DNA of 15,459 nt from JBBAAW01 sp041658075 (GCA_041658075.1 JBBAAW010000017.1:1-15459), one strand, 5' to 3'; positions 6,063 to 13,468 are shown, numbered from the stretch's first letter. Made by a program: numbers and translations. Notes: a model not told the origin generated them from the sequence alone.

Positions 6063-6857
6063 TTAGTTTACCGCGCCGCCACCGGACTCCTCTGTACCAA
6101 ATTCCCCGTAGCCACTCTCTTCTAATTTTTCTGCGATTTCAAAACCCCCGGATTTTACTATTTTTCCGCCATGCATAATATGAACGTGATCGGGTTTAAT
6201 ATAGTTTAAAATCCTGGCGTAATGGGTAATTACTATAAAGGCGGTTTCCGGATTTTTCCGACGAAGCCAATTTACTCCATTAGCCACACTTCTTAAAGCG
6301 TCCACATCAAGCCCGCTATCCACCTCGTCTAAAATCACAAGTTTTGGCTCCAAAATTAACATTTGCAATATTTCCATTCTTTTTTTCTCACCGCCAGAAA
6401 AACCCTCATTCAGATAACGCTCGGAAAACTCGCTTTTCATGTCAATAATTTTCATCTTCTCCTCTAGTAGCGTTCTAAACTTTATCGGCGATATATTTTC
6501 TCCAAACCTTTTGTTGTAAATCATGCGTAGAAAGCTTGCTACATTAACTCCGAGAATTTCTAAAGGATATTGAAAAGATAAAAATATTCCAAGTTTGGCC
6601 CGTTCGTGGGGTAACAAGTCGAGAATGTTTTTCCCGTCAAACATAATTTTCCCACCGTCGAACTGATAACCCGGATTGCCCGCAATAACTTGAGCCAATG
6701 TACTTTTACCACTTCCGTTTAACCCCATAACGGCGTGAGTTTCTCCAGCACCAACCCGCAAGTTAACTCCGTTCAAGATAAACTTTCCGTCACCCCGCAC
6801 CAGCGGGGCTTCCACCTTAACGGCAAGGTCTTTTACACTAAGAATTTCTTTTAGCAT
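6063..6857 (-). CDS. sufC: SufC, Fe-S assembly ATPase
   Basis: ABC-type ATPase of the SufBCD complex (264 residues). It shows Walker A GLNGSGKST (45-53), the Q-loop in LSFQYP, signature FSGGEKKRMEIL, Walker B LVILDEVDSGLD and the H-loop His in VITHY. It is first in the leftward suf order C-B-D-S-U. Residues about 17-24 (APLVRGDG) lie between the first two beta strands, where SufC normally has a short turn. They are encoded by a palindromic element, CCCCGC-ACCA-GCGGGG, so the insertion looks like a repeat absorbed into the protein. The C-terminus has a glycine-rich tail (EESGGGAVN). A promoter with TTGCCA and TAATAT lies directly upstream. Confidence 0.97.
   Translation of the reverse strand: MLKEILSVKDLAVKVEAPLVRGDGKFILNGVNLRVGAGETHAVMGLNGSGKSTLAQVIAGNPGYQFDGGKIMFDGKNILDLLPHERAKLGIFLSFQYPLEILGVNVASFLRMIYNKRFGENISPIKFRTLLEEKMKIIDMKSEFSERYLNEGFSGGEKKRMEILQMLILEPKLVILDEVDSGLDVDALRSVANGVNWLRRKNPETAFIVITHYARILNYIKPDHVHIMHGGKIVKSGGFEIAEKLEESGYGEFGTEESGGGAVN
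6793..6808. repeat. GC-rich palindrome CCCCGC-N4-GCGGGG inside sufC
   Basis: A perfect 6-bp inverted repeat (6793-6798 with 6803-6808, loop ACCA) sits within the reading frame of sufC. It adds about eight residues in frame to an N-terminal loop of the ATPase. The same stem occurs in the spacer at 2104-2123. Confidence 0.55.
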
Positions 6858-6863
6858 GGGGGT

Positions 6864-6892
6864 ATATTAACGTTTTTGGCTCTTTTTGGCAA
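6864..6892 (-). promoter_or_regulatory. Promoter of the suf operon
   Basis: On the minus strand TTGCCA (6892-6887) is separated by 17 bp from TAATAT (6869-6864), and the -10 ends 6 nt before the sufC ATG. The -35 matches the consensus at five of six positions and the -10 at four. It fits the 51-nt gap after the 1506-residue gene and would give a leaderless mRNA. I see no clear operator (IscR- or SufR-like palindrome) around it. Confidence 0.6.
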
Positions 6893-6908
6893 AGTTGCAC
6901 TATTTAAT

Positions 6909-9900
6909 CTATATTGTCGTACCGCACGCTACCTGCGTAAAACCAAGAGGATGACCAAAACCACAGGCGTAACAGTTACCTGAATAGGCCTTCGATACTG
7001 CATCCCCCCTCACCGGAAGTTGTGTACCATCGTTGTGGACATAGCATGATGAATCTCTGCAACCTGGTTTATTACATGCCATATCTATCCACGGATCTGC
7101 ATCTCCGGTATCGCACCATTTTCTTGTTATTCTATCATCACAATCAATACCTACTCCACAGAATGTATTGCCATCCCACCCAGTGGCGGCACCACGAACT
7201 TGTGACCAGACATAACCTTGGTAGCAAGTGTTGGAGTCAGCAACACCGGCGACACCGCTCGGAGAAAAACAGGCGCTATTTACAGGATCGATACTATATC
7301 TATAACCGCTGGGTATTATAAAGTCGAATTTTATATCACCTATTAGAGACGGGCATGCTGCTGCAATGGCTGCGAGATCCAAAACGTATGTACCTGATCT
7401 ACCCGTAGTATCGGTGATCGTCAGTCTAGGATCTGTGGGCAAACCTGGTCCTGTGTTATTGCAAGCCGCGTTACTAGCGCTCATACATACGTTTAACACC
7501 GTACTTGGAGAAAACCCCAAACTATTATCATATGTAAAAGGGTCTCTAATTTTTATAGTCCCCGATATTTTTACCCCGCTTGATACTCCAGCAAGAACAT
7601 CGCTTCCGCTGTTAAGAACCACCGTTTGATTATTCCAAAAGGCAGTACCAGAGGGACCTGCATTGCAGGTATTGGCAGTAGTTGTACATAACCCAGTAAG
7701 TACCGGCGGAACCGCAGGTGCGGCGGCTCCAACAAAAATAGGGTTTGACACTAGATTCATAAATTTATCACGCTGAACTTTTTTACCGTAATCCCCTTTA
7801 TTGATTAAGTAACCACTACCTTGAGATCCGGGAACCTCGGTATCATTGATGTTCGCTAAATTAAAACCATAGGGATTGCCGTCCGTTGTAAGCTCCGCTT
7901 TAGTCATGGTACTGTCAACAACACTCACAGACTTAATCTGAGTTTGGTCTTCAAACGGTGGATCAAACGCGTTGAGCAACGCCAAACCACCGGACACTAA
8001 TGGGGGCAGAGACCCCCGCGTCTTACTGGTATTATTAGCGGTCGTCCTTAATACACGTCCACAGTTAATATCTCTAGTAATATCTCCTTCGGGATTATTC
8101 ACAACTCTACCGTCACCAAAGGCACATGAAACGGCATCCATTAAATAACCCACCGCTGTAGAAAACGAGAAGGTCTTGGTCGATTGTTCGTAATGCGCAT
8201 CTTGTTGTGAGCCTTTGGTTGCCAAAAGTTTTTGCTGTAATTCCCAATCTGCCCCACCTGCGGTACGAGAGATACCGGGTCCCCGATCGAGATACGTTAA
8301 CTGAGCATCCCCGCCAATTTTCTCATCCCTTGTTGGATCAAATATATTTGCAGGTTGGTTTGCTTTTGGAACGCTGCCCAAAGAAGCGTCGCCCAAACAA
8401 TTAGCCAAACCAATATCAGCGTTAGCTCCGTTTTCTACTAACGAGCAGCTACAAAGGTTGTCTGGTACTCCGATCCTAAAGAAATTTCCTCTATTATCTA
8501 CGGAATCTGCAACATTTTGTGCAACCTGCGCAACTGACTGCACTACAATTGCACGAGAATCCGTGCCACTTGGAAATTGGGGTGTTGCCAACAAATTTGA
8601 TGGTGGGTATTTTGCATCATAGTCGGTAGTTTCTAAATTTTCATTAGTTTTAAAACAAAGTGAGTCGGTACAAGGAAATTTTGTCTCTATCTGCTGTTTA
8701 AACGCGTAAGACCCTTTCACCCCTTCACAGATTGAGTTTGCAGGTTTTGCATTGTCGGCAGAGTGGTATCCCGTACCATCACCGCCATGGGCGAGATCCC
8801 CGTGGGGACAAACGTTATTATAACTATCTGCTGTCTGGTTAGTCTGAGATTCTGCCTCGGAGTTGTTGGTGGTTTCGGAATTGTATAGCAGATTGTACGG
8901 AAAATATCTTATATCGTACTTATAAGGGCTGGGCACGCTGTAATCCCCCGGCGTTGACGACTCCACCATAATACCAGCGCAGCTTCTCTCCCCAGCATCC
9001 GTAGTATCTCCATCCCCGTTATAATCACCACATGAAAAATATTGCGGACAAGGCATCTCCCCACCCTCTACTCTGTCGTTACCGTCCATATCACCACAAT
9101 AACCTTCCGGGGGCATAATATCGGCAATAGTGATAATAACATCTGTACTAGTAGATTTATCCGCACAGGCTTGCCTGCTTTTTGGCAGCTCCCTATACCT
9201 TACCGCATCCCCGGATAAGTTTGGGTCAATCTCTCCAGCTACTGTCTTTATTACATTGCCAAACGGTACACCTAATGTGAAAGCTGTACCTCCACAGGTC
9301 TGCATATTATCCATAGGGTAACCTGGATCACTCAGAGTCTGACTACATCTTCTGAAGTTTTCACAATCTACCAATTGCGGTTTTTCTTCATACCCGTTGT
9401 AGGTTTCAATCTCCCTACCGTTATAGGTACTAGGCGCTCCCTTGAGAAAGTAAAGAGGCCTAGTCGCAACCGTTTCCTTTATCCCGAGGAGAGTATCGAT
9501 AAGAATAGCGTGTTCTTCTGTTGCATAAAGTTGAGTTTGTATATCAACCCTACCCTCAGTACGACCCTCAAAAGGCGTGTGATTTTCTAACCAAGTACCC
9601 CAACAAGCTGTATCATCGACACCACAATTTCCAAAAAGACTGCTAATCCAGTTAGCAAGACCAGTCACAAAACCCAAAAAACCCCTATCCCACTCGTCTT
9701 TAAAAATCAGGTCCATGTTCCACCCTCTGTCGATACCAGTAACACCCGGTAAAGCCATCCTTGTTATTCTATTGGTGCCACTGCAGGCTAGGTAAACCTC
9801 TCTTGACCTTTGCGCAATTTTTACATTCCCGCCCGGCATGGAAACACCCGGATAAGTTTTCCTAGGAACAGCCTGGCAATCTACATTTATATCGCCCAAG

Positions 9901-11429
9901 TCAACCTCAATCTCTTTATCCGTGCCTTGCAGATTGAGTAAGTAACCTAAAACGTCTTTCACTATCATACGCGCAGAGGATTCCCCATTAACCTTGTCTG
10001 CGCAGCTGACTGTTAGATACTGCTCATAACCTGTCCCACGCCAGTCGTCCCTATAAACATTGCCTGTAGGACCACAATGGCTTTCCGCATTAATAATGAA
10101 AGTCCCGCCCGGTTTGGTTGTTACGATCCTGTACGATTGCTTGAGCATCCCGTCGATAGTTCCGGAATTGTAAGCATGACCAGGTATTTTTTGACTGTCG
10201 TGTAACTGCATAAATGCCCCATCTACCGGCACATTTTTGACGTAAGGAATACCTTTTGCTGTCCCCGCAGATGCAGCTCTTACATCCGTGAATATAGTTT
10301 CATTGGTCGTAGCATCGGTTGACTGCAAAAAAACGTTAGAACTTTTGATAGTTCCTTTTATGGTTAGTTTGTATTTACCGGGTTCGCAAGTCGGTTCCTG
10401 AACGGGTTCAATACCTCCCCCACCGCCTCCTCCGCTGGGGGCTTCTCCGTCAGAACCATCGCAGGTAAGTCCCCGCTCACCGATATAAAAGGTCTTACCT
10501 AAGGCACCCGCCTGAGATGCAGCAGTAAGCGCTAATGCCTTCTCAGACGCATTATAATAATGGGCTGACGCCATCCCAACGGAAGCATTGCTAACAGTAA
10601 AATCCGGAGGACTGCCCGCCCCAGGGCTGTCTCCTCTGGTAGTATTTTCACTAGCCTTTTGTCCTATACCCACGGTAAACCCACTTAATGCACTTGCCAT
10701 ATCGCTAGCCCAACTCGAGTAAGGCTGAACACAGGCTGCCTGTCCTCCACAATGAGGCTCATTTAGAAGCTCAATACCAAATAAACTGGCCCCACTCAGT
10801 GCGTTCTTTAACTGCAGAGCGTAGTTCCTATAGGCACCTCTATATTCTGTTTGATACCAACTGGTGGGATCTTTTTGCGTTGTCCCTGTTATACCCAAGT
10901 CGGTGCAAGTATTTGAATAGTCGCAAATAACCGGTATAGCTTTCATACCCGCTGCAGTAATGGCATCTACGGTAGCTCTGGCAGTACTAGCTCCAGTTCC
11001 AATGTTTGGATACGCCCAAAAGCGGACAATAGAGACACCACAGTCATTGTGTAAGTAGGCAAGTTGGTCCGCCTCTCCGATGTGAGTGCTTAAGTGATGG
11101 GCATTCACACCAATCGTCATACCGGAAGCAGCAGCCTCTTTAAACACTTCACAAAGTGGATCTCCTTGGAAAAAGGAGTAAGGGTCGTTCGAATCTTGCC
11201 ACGGAACCGAACAGCTGCCAGAGTACTGCCAATAAATATAAGTGCTAACCCCCGCGCTTTTTAAATCCGCAAGCTCCTGCTTAACTTTTTGAGCCCTAGC
11301 CGGACACGATGTGGTACAGGTAAAAGCGTAAGCTCTATGAATCCCAAAGTCGCCTACGAAAAGAGTCGCACAAGATACTATATAAAAAAATGAAAATATC
11401 TTAAAGAGTCGCACCATATATGTTGCCAT
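6909..11429 (-). CDS. Giant secreted Cys-rich protein with N-terminal GH-A (GH5-like) glycosidase domain
   Basis: Exported protein of 1506 residues. Residues 1-35 look like a signal peptide (basic start, hydrophobic core about 9-26, AYA before Phe36). Residues about 37-325 resemble a clan GH-A TIM barrel: Arg136 in VRFW, Asn223-Glu224 in ELLNEPHCG (acid/base), His290/Tyr292 in SAHYYN, and Glu318 in FYIGERG (nucleophile). This is the GH5 catalytic set. A Gly-rich linker (333-339) leads to long, Cys-rich, beta-looking regions I do not recognise. Two tandem loops at 778-794 and 800-817 have the form CGDxDGN...E..C and CGDxNGDGD...E..C, like EF-hand or dockerin calcium sites. No LPxTG or C-terminal membrane anchor is seen. 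It is divergent from a membrane cupredoxin-like protein. The substrate is unknown; a cell-surface or host-polysaccharide enzyme is an inference. Confidence 0.85.
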   Translation of the reverse strand: MATYMVRLFKIFSFFYIVSCATLFVGDFGIHRAYAFTCTTSCPARAQKVKQELADLKSAGVSTYIYWQYSGSCSVPWQDSNDPYSFFQGDPLCEVFKEAAASGMTIGVNAHHLSTHIGEADQLAYLHNDCGVSIVRFWAYPNIGTGASTARATVDAITAAGMKAIPVICDYSNTCTDLGITGTTQKDPTSWYQTEYRGAYRNYALQLKNALSGASLFGIELLNEPHCGGQAACVQPYSSWASDMASALSGFTVGIGQKASENTTRGDSPGAGSPPDFTVSNASVGMASAHYYNASEKALALTAASQAGALGKTFYIGERGLTCDGSDGEAPSGGGGGGGIEPVQEPTCEPGKYKLTIKGTIKSSNVFLQSTDATTNETIFTDVRAASAGTAKGIPYVKNVPVDGAFMQLHDSQKIPGHAYNSGTIDGMLKQSYRIVTTKPGGTFIINAESHCGPTGNVYRDDWRGTGYEQYLTVSCADKVNGESSARMIVKDVLGYLLNLQGTDKEIEVDLGDINVDCQAVPRKTYPGVSMPGGNVKIAQRSREVYLACSGTNRITRMALPGVTGIDRGWNMDLIFKDEWDRGFLGFVTGLANWISSLFGNCGVDDTACWGTWLENHTPFEGRTEGRVDIQTQLYATEEHAILIDTLLGIKETVATRPLYFLKGAPSTYNGREIETYNGYEEKPQLVDCENFRRCSQTLSDPGYPMDNMQTCGGTAFTLGVPFGNVIKTVAGEIDPNLSGDAVRYRELPKSRQACADKSTSTDVIITIADIMPPEGYCGDMDGNDRVEGGEMPCPQYFSCGDYNGDGDTTDAGERSCAGIMVESSTPGDYSVPSPYKYDIRYFPYNLLYNSETTNNSEAESQTNQTADSYNNVCPHGDLAHGGDGTGYHSADNAKPANSICEGVKGSYAFKQQIETKFPCTDSLCFKTNENLETTDYDAKYPPSNLLATPQFPSGTDSRAIVVQSVAQVAQNVADSVDNRGNFFRIGVPDNLCSCSLVENGANADIGLANCLGDASLGSVPKANQPANIFDPTRDEKIGGDAQLTYLDRGPGISRTAGGADWELQQKLLATKGSQQDAHYEQSTKTFSFSTAVGYLMDAVSCAFGDGRVVNNPEGDITRDINCGRVLRTTANNTSKTRGSLPPLVSGGLALLNAFDPPFEDQTQIKSVSVVDSTMTKAELTTDGNPYGFNLANINDTEVPGSQGSGYLINKGDYGKKVQRDKFMNLVSNPIFVGAAAPAVPPVLTGLCTTTANTCNAGPSGTAFWNNQTVVLNSGSDVLAGVSSGVKISGTIKIRDPFTYDNSLGFSPSTVLNVCMSASNAACNNTGPGLPTDPRLTITDTTGRSGTYVLDLAAIAAACPSLIGDIKFDFIIPSGYRYSIDPVNSACFSPSGVAGVADSNTCYQGYVWSQVRGAATGWDGNTFCGVGIDCDDRITRKWCDTGDADPWIDMACNKPGCRDSSCYVHNDGTQLPVRGDAVSKAYSGNCYACGFGHPLGFTQVACGTTI

Positions 11430-11440
11430 AAACTGCTAAA

Positions 11441-11446
11441 ATTATA
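11441..11446 (-). promoter_or_regulatory. -10 element of the giant secreted protein gene
   Basis: A perfect TATAAT on the minus strand ends 11 nt before the ATG at 11429, so any leader would be only about 4-5 nt, too short for a Shine-Dalgarno. There is no good -35; the upstream region is instead occupied by the inverted repeat at 11461-11488. Confidence 0.45.
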
Positions 11447-11460
11447 ACACCTCTTACAGA

Positions 11461-11488
11461 GATAGCATCGCGTAAATAAAATGCTATC
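11461..11488. promoter_or_regulatory. Inverted repeat between divergent genes, possible operator
   Basis: GATAGCAT (11461-11468) and ATGCTATC (11481-11488) form a perfect 8-bp inverted repeat with a 12-bp spacer, 20 bp centre to centre or about two helical turns. It lies between the start codons of the giant secreted protein and the cupredoxin-like protein. The right arm overlaps the TATCAT -10 of the rightward gene, and the left arm is in the -35 region of the leftward gene. This fits a dimeric repressor or activator site controlling both, though a transcript hairpin is not excluded. Confidence 0.5.
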
Positions 11489-11490
11489 AT
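11485..11490 (+). promoter_or_regulatory. -10 element of the cupredoxin-like gene
   Basis: TATCAT, a five-of-six match, ends exactly 6 nt before the ATG at 11497 and overlaps the right arm of the inverted repeat. It would give a leaderless mRNA. No clear -35. Confidence 0.45.
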
Positions 11491-11496
11491 AACCTT

Positions 11497-12192
11497 ATGC
11501 AGTCGCTCAAAGATTTTATAAAAAGAAACGCGCCGGTTTTCTTTTTAGGTCTAGTTATTACTCTGGTTTTTATAGCAATAATTCTTTCTCAACCTGCTTC
11601 AGAAAATAATGTTCCTGCCGGTTTTAAAAAAGTTGAAGAAAAGGTTTTTGAAAGCGGTAAACCAAAGGAACCCGAAACAGCAGAGACACAGCCCACTGAG
11701 TACGCTCCTCAGACTCCAAGTCCGGAAAATAAAGGAAAGCCATATTTTTACGGTGAGTACGACCCTAATCTGCGCGACGATGCGGGCTACCCAATCCCGC
11801 CAAAGGTGGGAACCACGCCCGCACCTCCTAACGCAAATGAGGAGACTCTATCGGAGATTCAGTTTGTTGAACAAGAAAATTACATGCTGCGCACACAAAC
11901 TGTACAGATAGACTTTACAAACGACGGTTTTAAACCCGCCGATGCCATGGGATTTACCGGCGGCAAGATTATCTGGACCAATAAAACCAACAAGGATATT
12001 AGAATTTTACAAACTCTGCCGATTCACGAGGCACTAAAAAGCGGTGTAAACTTAAAACCCGGAGAATCCTTTGAATTTAGACCGTTAAAAGATAAGCAGT
12101 TTACTTATGTAGAAGCCAACAGTCAAAAATACGGTTCGCTTATGATCTCGGATGTTACCCAACCCCTAATGAGAGGTTTGACCGGGAAATAG
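11497..12192 (+). CDS. Membrane-anchored cupredoxin-like protein lacking copper ligands
   Basis: Protein of 231 residues. A basic N-terminus is followed by one membrane helix (13-31), a Pro/Glu-rich linker (about 35-115), and a cupredoxin-like beta sandwich (about 133-218). The fold signs are VQIDFTNDGFKPA, GGKIIWTNKT, SGVNLKPGESFEF, and FTYVEANSQKYGSLMI. In true blue-copper domains the "W-N" strand is followed by a His ligand and the last loop carries Cys-x-x-His and Met. Here that loop reads YVEANSQKYG with no Cys or His, so copper binding is probably lost. The domain would face the outside. It is divergent from the giant secreted protein and 6 nt upstream of a DUF1189 gene. Family assignment is by pattern; the role is unknown. 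Confidence 0.75.
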   Translation: MQSLKDFIKRNAPVFFLGLVITLVFIAIILSQPASENNVPAGFKKVEEKVFESGKPKEPETAETQPTEYAPQTPSPENKGKPYFYGEYDPNLRDDAGYPIPPKVGTTPAPPNANEETLSEIQFVEQENYMLRTQTVQIDFTNDGFKPADAMGFTGGKIIWTNKTNKDIRILQTLPIHEALKSGVNLKPGESFEFRPLKDKQFTYVEANSQKYGSLMISDVTQPLMRGLTGK

Positions 12193-12198
12193 TACACC

Positions 12199-13041
12199 AT
12201 GAAAACCTTCTTCCGCGCCTTTATTTTAAGCCTTATTCGCCCTGTTTACTACAAAGACATTCTGCAAGCGCGACTTAAATTTAGCGTTAAGTACTATATC
12301 GTTTTGTCATTGTTGCTTGTCTTGATCAGTAGCGTAGCGGGCGTTTTAAACTACTCACTGTCAGTAAAGAACGACTTAACAGAGTCGGCAGAGGAAATGA
12401 CGCAAAACTTTCCTCACGATTTAGTCCTCACCATAGCACCTGGAGGCATTACCGCCAACAAAGAATTTCCCCTCGTTGCCCAAACTCCCTCTGCATTGCT
12501 ACGTCCCAACAAAACACCACAACAATCCGCAGAAACAGGTCTACCTAAAAATCTAGTAGTAATAGACCCAAAAGGCGAGATCGACGCGTTGGAGAAATAT
12601 AACTCGCTAATGCTTATTAACAACTCCTATGTAATTGTAGGCAACGGCAACAGCGTACAGACTGCACCCTTAAAAGACTTTCCGGAAACCCGCATCGACT
12701 ACCCTAAAATGCAGCAGCTTTCCCAAACCCTCTTATTTATTGCAAAATATGCCGGCTTTTTCACCGCGGGCTTTTTTGCCCTCACAGGCCTTTTTAACTT
12801 TTTTGTTTGGCGACTCATTTATTTAGCCGTTTTTGCCCTTGGTCTTTGGCTCACCTATAAAAGCGTCACGGGCAGTTACTCTAAAGCGTTTCAAGTAAGT
12901 CTGCACTCTATAACTTTACCAATTTTAATTAATACGACTTTAGGAATCGCCGGCGTTACCATTCCTTTTCCGGGCTGGTTTATGATCGTCCATACCATTT
13001 TTACCTTTTATAATCTAAGCCGACTTGAAAAAAACCCTTAA
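12199..13041 (+). CDS. DUF1189 family membrane protein
   Basis: Integral membrane protein of 280 residues. The N-terminal motif FFRAFILSLIRPVYYKDI and the following KYYIVLSLLLVL match DUF1189 (PF06691). Membrane segments are at about 31-53, 177-200, 203-221, 236-253 and 256-273. Residues 54-175 form a soluble, probably external, domain between helices 1 and 2. The function of the family is not known. It starts 6 nt after the cupredoxin-like gene without an SD, so the two form an operon and may work together at the membrane. No terminator hairpin with a T-run is visible after it. Confidence 0.82.
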   Translation: MKTFFRAFILSLIRPVYYKDILQARLKFSVKYYIVLSLLLVLISSVAGVLNYSLSVKNDLTESAEEMTQNFPHDLVLTIAPGGITANKEFPLVAQTPSALLRPNKTPQQSAETGLPKNLVVIDPKGEIDALEKYNSLMLINNSYVIVGNGNSVQTAPLKDFPETRIDYPKMQQLSQTLLFIAKYAGFFTAGFFALTGLFNFFVWRLIYLAVFALGLWLTYKSVTGSYSKAFQVSLHSITLPILINTTLGIAGVTIPFPGWFMIVHTIFTFYNLSRLEKNP

Positions 13042-13093
13042 CCCGTCATCCCTAAATTTCTTAACACATTGGCTGGGATTTTCTCGCCGAATA

Positions 13094-13102
13094 TGGTATA
13101 AA
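13094..13102 (+). promoter_or_regulatory. Extended -10 promoter of tRNA-Asn
   Basis: TGG-TATAAA forms an extended -10 (TGn plus a five-of-six hexamer) ending 15 nt before the mature tRNA. No -35 at the usual distance, as is common for extended -10 promoters. Confidence 0.5.
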
Positions 13103-13151
13103 TATTGGCACAATTGTTCCGGCGTAGCACAATGGCAGTGCGGCTCCCTGT

Positions 13152-13397
13152 GAGTGCTTAGCAGCGTCTGGGGGAAACCTCAGAATGAAAACCGAGAGAA
13201 TTGCGGGAAGCCTAAGTTCTTTGATTAGTCAAAGAATATGGTAATCCGCAGCCGAGCCCCTCAACGCTTTAGAGTTTTGAGCGGGAAGGTTCAGAAACTA
13301 TGTACCCGGGTCCTAAACCCCGTCATGACGATCCGTCGTCACGGCAGGACATGGATAAGAGATAGTTCCGCGTCCCATGGAAATATGGGGGAGCGAG
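13152..13397 (+). ncRNA. Group I self-splicing intron in tRNA-Asn
   Basis: 246-nt ribozyme without an ORF. The conserved core is easily read: P (AATTGCGGGA, 13199-13208), Q (AATCCGCAGC, 13243-13252), R (GTTCAGAAACTAT, 13289-13301) and S around 13357-13367. The guide is continuous: CTTA (13157-13160) pairs with the 3' exon TAAG (P10), and GCAG (13161-13164) pairs with the 5' exon CTGT (P1), giving the usual U-G pair at the 5' site. P2 (13167-13184) is capped by GAAA; P5 stem TTCTTTGA/TCAAAGAA; P7 AACTAT/ATAGTT; P8 base GTCCT/AGGAC; P9 CCCAT/ATGGG. The intron ends in G13397 (omega G). The core resembles the IC3 class of bacterial tRNA introns. No homing endonuclease is present, so it is stably inherited or moves by reverse splicing. 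Confidence 0.95.
13318..13331. repeat. Half copy of the GC palindrome in intron arm P8
   Basis: CCCCG-T-CATGACGA matches the spacer copy at 2104-2117 (CCCCG-C-CATGACGA) at 13 of 14 positions. It forms the outer left part of the extended P8 stem, whose partner strand is rewritten to pair with it (TGACGA with TCGTCA). It may be an old insertion into the peripheral arm, or chance. Confidence 0.3.
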
Positions 13398-13456
13398 TAA
13401 GGAGATGGTTGTAGGTTCGAATCCTACCGCCGGAGCCACGTAGATTCGAACTGATG

Positions 13457-13462
13457 TATAAT
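13457..13462 (+). promoter_or_regulatory. -10 element of the Nudix gene
   Basis: A perfect TATAAT lies 18 nt after the tRNA CCA end and ends exactly 6 nt before the ATG at 13469. It supports that ATG over the one at 13454, which lies before the hexamer. No clear -35; the gene may also be read from the tRNA promoter. Confidence 0.5.
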
Positions 13463-13468
13463 TTTACT

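Larger units (their letters stand above)
13118..13438 (+). tRNA. tRNA-Asn(GUU), split by a group I intron
   Basis: The exons are 13118-13151 and 13398-13438. Joined, they give a 75-nt tRNA with encoded CCA: acceptor TCCGGCG/CGCCGGA with G73; D arm GCAC/GTGC with G18-G19; anticodon arm GCTCC-CTGTTAA-GGAGA, with a mismatch at the top pair G27/A43; 5-nt variable loop; T arm GTAGG-TTCGAAT-CCTAC. The spliced loop CTGTTAA gives anticodon GUU. U1-A72 with G73 is typical of tRNA-Asn. The intron lies between U35 and U36, inside the anticodon, so no functional tRNA exists before splicing. Confidence 0.93.

Noticed and set aside
6909..11429. Several plus-strand ORFs of 63-99 codons opposite the giant gene
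   Set aside because: They are antisense shadows with low-complexity translations, no ribosome sites and no recognisable domains.
5978..13062. Shared CCGTCATCCCTAA stretch at 5978 (in sufB) and 13043 (spacer)
   Set aside because: Only 13 exact bases are shared, one copy is in normal SufB coding sequence, and there is no palindrome, so I do not call it a repeat element.
13118..13438. Alternative splicing after U33, which would give an AGU (Thr) anticodon
   Set aside because: It needs GGGGG (13170-13174) as the guide, but those bases form P2 capped by GAAA. The GCAG/CTTA guide fits U35|U36 on both sides, and U1-A72 with G73 indicates tRNA-Asn.
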